Part shown: positions 7,354 to 10,685 of the stretch, one piece after another
How positions within the stretch are numbered: position 1 is the first letter of the stretch
Layout of the letters: every line of letters starts with the position of its first letter
Origin: CBFGTA01 sp965651595
GTDB lineage: Bacteria > Actinomycetota > Actinomycetes > S36-B12 > UBA10799
Assembly: GCA_965651595.1 (NCBI GenBank)
Contig: CBFGTA010000076.1
Span: 1 to 10,685 of the forward strand
DNA: 10,685 bases
Reading direction: 5' to 3'
Position numbers and translations under genes: made by a program
The notes under the pieces: model-generated
What the model was told of the DNA's origin: nothing
Seen by the model: only the letters and a program-made list of their open reading frames with translations
Databases searched by the model: none

Positions 7354-7368
7354 TCGCCGTTCGGGCGA
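7354..7368 (+). terminator. small hairpin after the peroxidase gene, possible weak terminator
   Basis: TCGCC (7354-7358) pairs with GGCGA (7364-7368) around a 5-base loop, immediately after the DyP stop codon. There is no T-tract. It may attenuate read-through into the permease gene 116 bases downstream, or be incidental. The rest of the gap up to 7466 shows no convincing promoter. Confidence 0.22.
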
Positions 7369-7466
7369 CAGCGTGTTCTCAGGGCTTGCATCACGGTGCA
7401 CGTTTGGGCCACTATTTCGCCACCGCTCGCGCGCCGCTCGTGCCCGCGAACCGGGCTGGAGGAGCC

Positions 7467-9014
7467 ATGTCCGCCACCGAAGAGCAGTCTCCTAGCAGTT
7501 CAGCTGACCTCAAGAAGAAAGGCCTGTCGAGTAATTCTGTAGGCCTGATCGGCGGGATCATTCTGGCGATCTCTTGCGTGGCACCGGCCTACACATTGAC
7601 AGCGACCATCGGACTGCTTGGTTCCGACGACGGCACGAAGATCCCGCTCATCTTCATCGCCGGATTCATCCCCATGTTTTTCGCAGCGTTTGCCTATCGC
7701 GAGATGAATCGCGTAGCACCTGACTGCGGAACGTCGTTCACCTGGACGACTAAGGCCTTCGGGCCGTACGTGGGCTGGCTCGGTGGCTGGGCCGCGGTCC
7801 TTGCCACCGTCATCGTGCTATCCAACTTGGCTGGCGTCGCCGTACAGTTCGCCTATCAGTTTGTCGGAGACATCCTCAACAACCCGACAATCTCGGACCT
7901 GTGGCAGAACAACGTCGTCAACGTCATCACCTGCGTCATTTTTCTAGCTATCGCCACTTTGATCGCCTACCGCGGCATCACTACCACCGAACGCGTCCAG
8001 TTCGTTCTGGTGGGGTTCCAGATGTTAATGTTGCTCATCTTCGGAGTTGCCGCCATCATCGAGTCTTCCAACTCGCCGACCGGCCTGCCGTTCAGTTGGG
8101 ACTGGTTCAGCCCGCAGGGCCTTACGTTATCCGCCTTCATCGCTGGACTCTCCGGGTCGATCTTTGCCTTCTGGGGCTGGGACTCGGCGCTGACAGTCAA
8201 CGAGGAATCAAAGGATTCGGGCAAGAACCCCGGCCGAGCCGCCGTACTCGCAGTCATCTCGATCCTCTGCACCTACTTGCTGGTGTCGATCGCGATGATC
8301 ATGTACGCCGGTGTGGGAGACGAGGGAATCGGCCTGGGCAACGAGGAGACTGCCGACAACGTGTTCGGAGCTGTAGCTGAGCCCATCCTGGGAGACCCTT
8401 GGTACTTGTTCCTATTCTTGGCAGTGATCGCCTCTAGTGCCGCCAGCCTCATCACCACGTTCTTGCCGACTTCTCGCACCTTGTTGGCGATGGCTAGTTA
8501 CAAGGCTCTCCCGGATGCCTTCGCCAAGGTACATCCGAAGTACCTCACGCCCTCAACTGCCACAGTGGCAGCCGGGATCGGGGCTGCCGCCTTCTACACG
8601 TTCCTCACGTTCACCAGCCCCCGCACGCTACTCGACACGATCTACTCGATCGGGATCATGATTTGCTTCTACTATGGGCTCACCGCGTTTGCGTGCGTAT
8701 GGTACTTCCGCAAGGACTTCACTCGATCGGTGAGTAGCTTCATCTTCATGTTCCTCCTCCCACTGCTGGGGGGCATCGGGCTCACCTTTGTGTTCCTCAT
8801 TACCTTGCGCGACTCCTTCGATCCCGCCTACGGCAGTGGCGCGGCGATCGGCGGAGTCGGACTGGTGTTCATTCTGGGAGTAGGCCTGATCGCCTTCGGA
8901 CTCATCTTGATGGCCCTGATGTACCGCAAGAATCCGGCGTTCTTCCGGGGCGAAACCTTGCGCCGAGACACTCCAGTCCTGATCGGAACCGACGAAGAAC
9001 TCACCGCCGACTGA
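7467..9014 (+). CDS. APC-superfamily amino acid/amine permease (second of two paralogs)
   Basis: A 515-residue membrane transporter with about 12 or more hydrophobic helices, starting with GLIGGIILAISCVAPAYT (TM1, about residues 26-43). The start is placed at ATG 7467, not at an in-frame TTG at 7386, because GGAGGAG (7458-7464) lies just before it and the paralog has a similar N-terminal length. The two permeases align along their whole length: FAYREMNRVAPDCGTSFTW here matches YAYREWNNVVPDCGTAFTW there, both have a WGWDxxLxxNEExKD block and NPGRAA/TPGRAA, and both end FFRGExLxxDTPVL. They are therefore likely duplicates with diverged substrates. Probable role is proton- or sodium-coupled uptake of an amino acid or amine. 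It follows the encapsulin-DyP pair on the same strand with a 116-base gap and converges on the ferritin gene with only 31 bases between stops. Confidence 0.9.
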   Translation: MSATEEQSPSSSADLKKKGLSSNSVGLIGGIILAISCVAPAYTLTATIGLLGSDDGTKIPLIFIAGFIPMFFAAFAYREMNRVAPDCGTSFTWTTKAFGPYVGWLGGWAAVLATVIVLSNLAGVAVQFAYQFVGDILNNPTISDLWQNNVVNVITCVIFLAIATLIAYRGITTTERVQFVLVGFQMLMLLIFGVAAIIESSNSPTGLPFSWDWFSPQGLTLSAFIAGLSGSIFAFWGWDSALTVNEESKDSGKNPGRAAVLAVISILCTYLLVSIAMIMYAGVGDEGIGLGNEETADNVFGAVAEPILGDPWYLFLFLAVIASSAASLITTFLPTSRTLLAMASYKALPDAFAKVHPKYLTPSTATVAAGIGAAAFYTFLTFTSPRTLLDTIYSIGIMICFYYGLTAFACVWYFRKDFTRSVSSFIFMFLLPLLGGIGLTFVFLITLRDSFDPAYGSGAAIGGVGLVFILGVGLIAFGLILMALMYRKNPAFFRGETLRRDTPVLIGTDEELTAD

Positions 9015-9045
9015 TCAGGACTGGGTGCCCGTGCCCTAGATCTGG

Positions 9046-9555
9046 TTAGACGTGTTCGGCGGCCAGGCGACGCAAGTGCTCATTCATGTTGACCATCTCG
9101 TCACCAGAATCGCCGGTGAATCCTGACAGCTTCACGTAGTCGAGGATGCCGCGAAACAGCATCTCTTCTTCCCGTTGCTCAGCGATGAACCACTGCAGCA
9201 TGTTGAACGTCGAGAAATCATCCGAGTCGAGGGCCCGGCGGGCGATGGTGTGAATCTGCCCGGTGACGCCCTGCTCGTGCGCGTAGGCGGCGCGAACCAC
9301 TTCGACCAGGTTCGAATAGTCGTGAGGAGGGGCCGGAATGGCTTCTAGCACAACCGGCACGTCCTCTTCGATCATGTAGTCGACTAGCTTGTCACGATGG
9401 GACATCTCCTCGGCGACGTGGCCTCGGAAGAACGAAGCTGCGCCCTCTAACCCCCGCTCCTCACACCACAGACTCATCTGCAGGTAGGTCTGGGCGGCCT
9501 GGGCCTCGGCCGTGATCTGCTGGTTCAGCAACTCGGCAACGTCTGAATGAATCAC
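9046..9555 (-). CDS. ftn: non-heme ferritin, iron storage
   Basis: A 169-residue four-helix ferritin that oxidises Fe(II) and stores iron inside a 24-subunit shell. All ferroxidase ligands are present, and with the GTG at 9555 as residue 1 their numbers coincide with those of E. coli FtnA: Glu17, Glu49, Glu50, His53, Glu94, Glu126, Gln127, Glu129 and Glu130. This, an AAAGG about seven bases upstream, and a GTGA overlap with the preceding NifU-domain gene support the GTG start. A longer ATG frame from 9729 would run inside that gene in another frame and is rejected. No heme-ligand methionine of bacterioferritin type is evident at the usual site. The C-terminus ends LRRLAAEHV and lacks an LGIGSL-like motif, so it is not an obvious encapsulin cargo. 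It is the last gene of the feoB operon, so translation is probably coupled to iron import. Confidence 0.95.
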   Translation of the reverse strand: MIHSDVAELLNQQITAEAQAAQTYLQMSLWCEERGLEGAASFFRGHVAEEMSHRDKLVDYMIEEDVPVVLEAIPAPPHDYSNLVEVVRAAYAHEQGVTGQIHTIARRALDSDDFSTFNMLQWFIAEQREEEMLFRGILDYVKLSGFTGDSGDEMVNMNEHLRRLAAEHV

Positions 9556-10220
9556 GTGACTGCCTTTCTCTTTGATGGGTGGATTCTCGACAACATCGAG
9601 TTCAAGGGGAGGAACACGGCGGGGCGGGTGCGGGCGGCGTTCTCCGACGCTATCGCGATCTGCCGACCAAGTCGCGCCTCTATCGCGGCCGTGAGCCGCA
9701 CGGTGAGAGTGTCGGACGCGCCGGGACATCCGCGGCAGGCTCCAGCGAGGACTACTTCTAGCTCATCGCAACTCGCGCGCACGGGCTCGATAGATCCGCT
9801 GTGTTGGCTCAAGATTTCGGACAAGTCATCGTCGATGCAATCGGCGGCGGTTGCCATGACCACGTCAGCGCCGGAAGTTGCGATGGGAATACCGGTTCCT
9901 GCGCGCAACCACCGGCGAACGGCGCGATCTACTGAGTCAGCACGCTCGCGAAGGGCATCGACACTAAGGAACTCAACGCTGAGGAATCCGGGGGCAATGG
10001 TCACGCCTCTGACGGCGCCATCCGCGCCGATCCCGATCGCGTCGAGCACGTCGAGAGATTTCGGGTGCCGGGCACATCCGTGGTGCCAGCCTGCAGACTC
10101 CAACGCCACTCCTGTCCACCCGAGAATGCAACGGTGGGCGGTTGTCTCGCAGTGCACCTGCGGCGCCCCGATTCGTGGGACAGCGGCGTTGACGCCGGGC
10201 GGGGCAGGGGCTGCCGTCAT
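9552..10220 (-). CDS. NifU-like C-terminal domain (Nfu) protein in the feo operon
   Basis: A 222-residue protein. Its C-terminal half is an Nfu domain: HSGSIEPV (140-147) and VVLAGACRGCPGAS (156-169) with the CxxC pair Cys162/Cys165, which in this family binds an iron-sulfur cluster between two subunits. The middle part (about 56-105) may be a diverged Nfu N-terminal domain. The first 55 residues are rich in Cys and His (Cys24, Cys31, Cys49; His23, 29, 46, 47, 52), which might bind metal. The ATG at 10220 overlaps the feoB stop as ATGA, and its own stop overlaps the ferritin start as GTGA, so all three genes should be translated together. A tail after about residue 195 has no recognised domain. 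Likely roles are cluster assembly, iron delivery, or a redox/iron sensor for FeoB in place of the usual FeoC; the last is speculative. Confidence 0.82.
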   Translation of the reverse strand: MTAAPAPPGVNAAVPRIGAPQVHCETTAHRCILGWTGVALESAGWHHGCARHPKSLDVLDAIGIGADGAVRGVTIAPGFLSVEFLSVDALRERADSVDRAVRRWLRAGTGIPIATSGADVVMATAADCIDDDLSEILSQHSGSIEPVRASCDELEVVLAGACRGCPGASDTLTVRLTAAIEARLGRQIAIASENAARTRPAVFLPLNSMLSRIHPSKRKAVT

Positions 10221-10685
10221 GTCAGCGCCTGAGTTACCGCGTGGGCCACTGCTCCGCCGACCCACGCGAGTACGAACATGTATCCCCAGGCGATCGCGGG
10301 CCATCGCCAGGAGTTGGTCTCCCTGCGCATCACCGCAACCGTGGACATGCACTGGAGAGCGAAAACAAAGAAGATCAAGATCGCGGCCACTGTTGCTGGC
10401 GGGTAGGCAGGGCTCCCGTCGGGCAAGGTTTGAGCTCTCAAGGCTTCCCCGATGCTGACGTCACTGTCATTCTGGGCGGCCTCAATCTGGCCCAAGGTTG
10501 ACACGAACACTTCGCGAGCCGACAGCGAACCGATGAGAGCCACGTTGACTTCCCACGTGAATCCCAGCGGCGCGAACACCGGCTCTATAGCCCGGCCAGC
10601 GGTTCCGGCGATACTGTGTTCCATTTGGTAACTCGCGGCCTGCTGCTCGTTGAGTTCCGGAGGTGGCGTGACCACCGGGAGGTGC
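10217..10685 (-). CDS. feoB: ferrous iron transporter FeoB, C-terminal part (5' end beyond window)
   Basis: The frame is open to the right edge; about 155 residues of the C-terminus are visible. The block MEHSIAGTAGRAIEPVF followed by APLGFTWEVNVALIGSLSAR and EVFVSTLG is characteristic of the FeoB membrane domain (Gate and core regions), and the end shows the last two membrane helices, including FALQCMSTVAVMRRET and AWGYMFVLAW. FeoB is a GTPase-linked inner-membrane permease for Fe(II); the G domain lies outside the window. A GTG at 10675 is merely an internal codon. The gene ends ACA TGA, and the ATG of the NifU-domain gene overlaps that stop, so the two are translationally coupled. No promoter or iron box for this operon is visible; it would lie upstream of feoA/feoB, past the window. 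Confidence 0.92.
   Translation of the reverse strand, partial: HLPVVTPPPELNEQQAASYQMEHSIAGTAGRAIEPVFAPLGFTWEVNVALIGSLSAREVFVSTLGQIEAAQNDSDVSIGEALRAQTLPDGSPAYPPATVAAILIFFVFALQCMSTVAVMRRETNSWRWPAIAWGYMFVLAWVGGAVAHAVTQALT

Noticed and set aside
7386..7466. Upstream TTG start for the second permease
   Set aside because: The added residues show no similarity to the paralog and a strong GGAGGAG precedes the ATG at 7467. A TTGCAT at 7386 with CACTAT at 7410 could be a promoter, but the -10 match is too poor to call.
9556..9729. N-terminal extension of the ferritin frame to an ATG at 9729
   Set aside because: The extension is Arg/His-rich with no ferritin similarity, lies in another frame of the NifU-domain gene, and would shift the ferroxidase numbering away from the FtnA pattern that the GTG start gives exactly.
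10221..10352. N-terminal extension of the NifU-domain gene to 10352
   Set aside because: It runs inside the conserved C-terminal end of feoB in a different frame; the ATG at 10220 overlapping the feoB stop is a far better start.
9547..10458. Long open frame (303 codons) on the + strand
   Set aside because: It lies wholly opposite the feoB end, the NifU-domain gene and the ferritin start, all with clear family motifs; it has low-complexity Arg/Ser/Pro content typical of an antisense GC-rich frame.

Overview
The window looks like chromosomal DNA of a high-GC Gram-positive bacterium (Actinomycetota). The genes are tightly packed and GC-rich at third codon positions. The gene families (short UvrA-like ATPase, MAO-like amine oxidase, family 1 encapsulin with DyP peroxidase, feoB followed by a NifU-domain gene) and a DtxR/IdeR-like iron box fit that group. 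Genus cannot be decided from this sequence. There are seven complete or nearly complete genes plus one cut gene at the right edge. No tRNA, rRNA, CRISPR array, insertion sequence or phage gene is visible, and no stretch over 300 bases lacks a gene.

Layout. (1) Bases 3-2018 (+): a UvrA-family ATPase cut by the left edge, of the short type without the UvrB-binding domain. (2) Bases 2101-5160 (-): an amine module, with an MAO/putrescine-oxidase-like flavoenzyme followed by an APC-family permease; the 177-base gap between them holds an imperfect palindrome. (3) Bases 5161-5411: a divergent control region. It has a perfect 10-bp inverted repeat on the oxidase side and a DtxR/IdeR-like box overlapping a plausible promoter on the encapsulin side. 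(4) Bases 5412-7350 (+): an encapsulin shell gene and a B-type dye-decolorizing peroxidase carrying an encapsulin targeting motif. (5) Bases 7467-9014 (+): a second APC permease, clearly paralogous to the first. (6) Bases 9046-10685 (-): an iron operon, feoB (3' part only), a NifU-domain gene and a ferritin, each joined to the next by a 4-base stop/start overlap.

How they may work together. The right-hand operon imports ferrous iron (FeoB), may handle iron-sulfur chemistry (NifU domain) and stores iron (ferritin). The encapsulin-DyP pair forms a peroxidase nanocompartment and appears to be under iron-dependent control. The flavin amine oxidase, divergently transcribed from the encapsulin, should produce hydrogen peroxide, the co-substrate of DyP; the two permeases could supply amines or amino acids. 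The link between amine oxidation and the peroxidase compartment is inference from gene order and chemistry. The most unusual single point is that the DyP targeting motif is not at the C-terminus but is followed by about 32 more residues.
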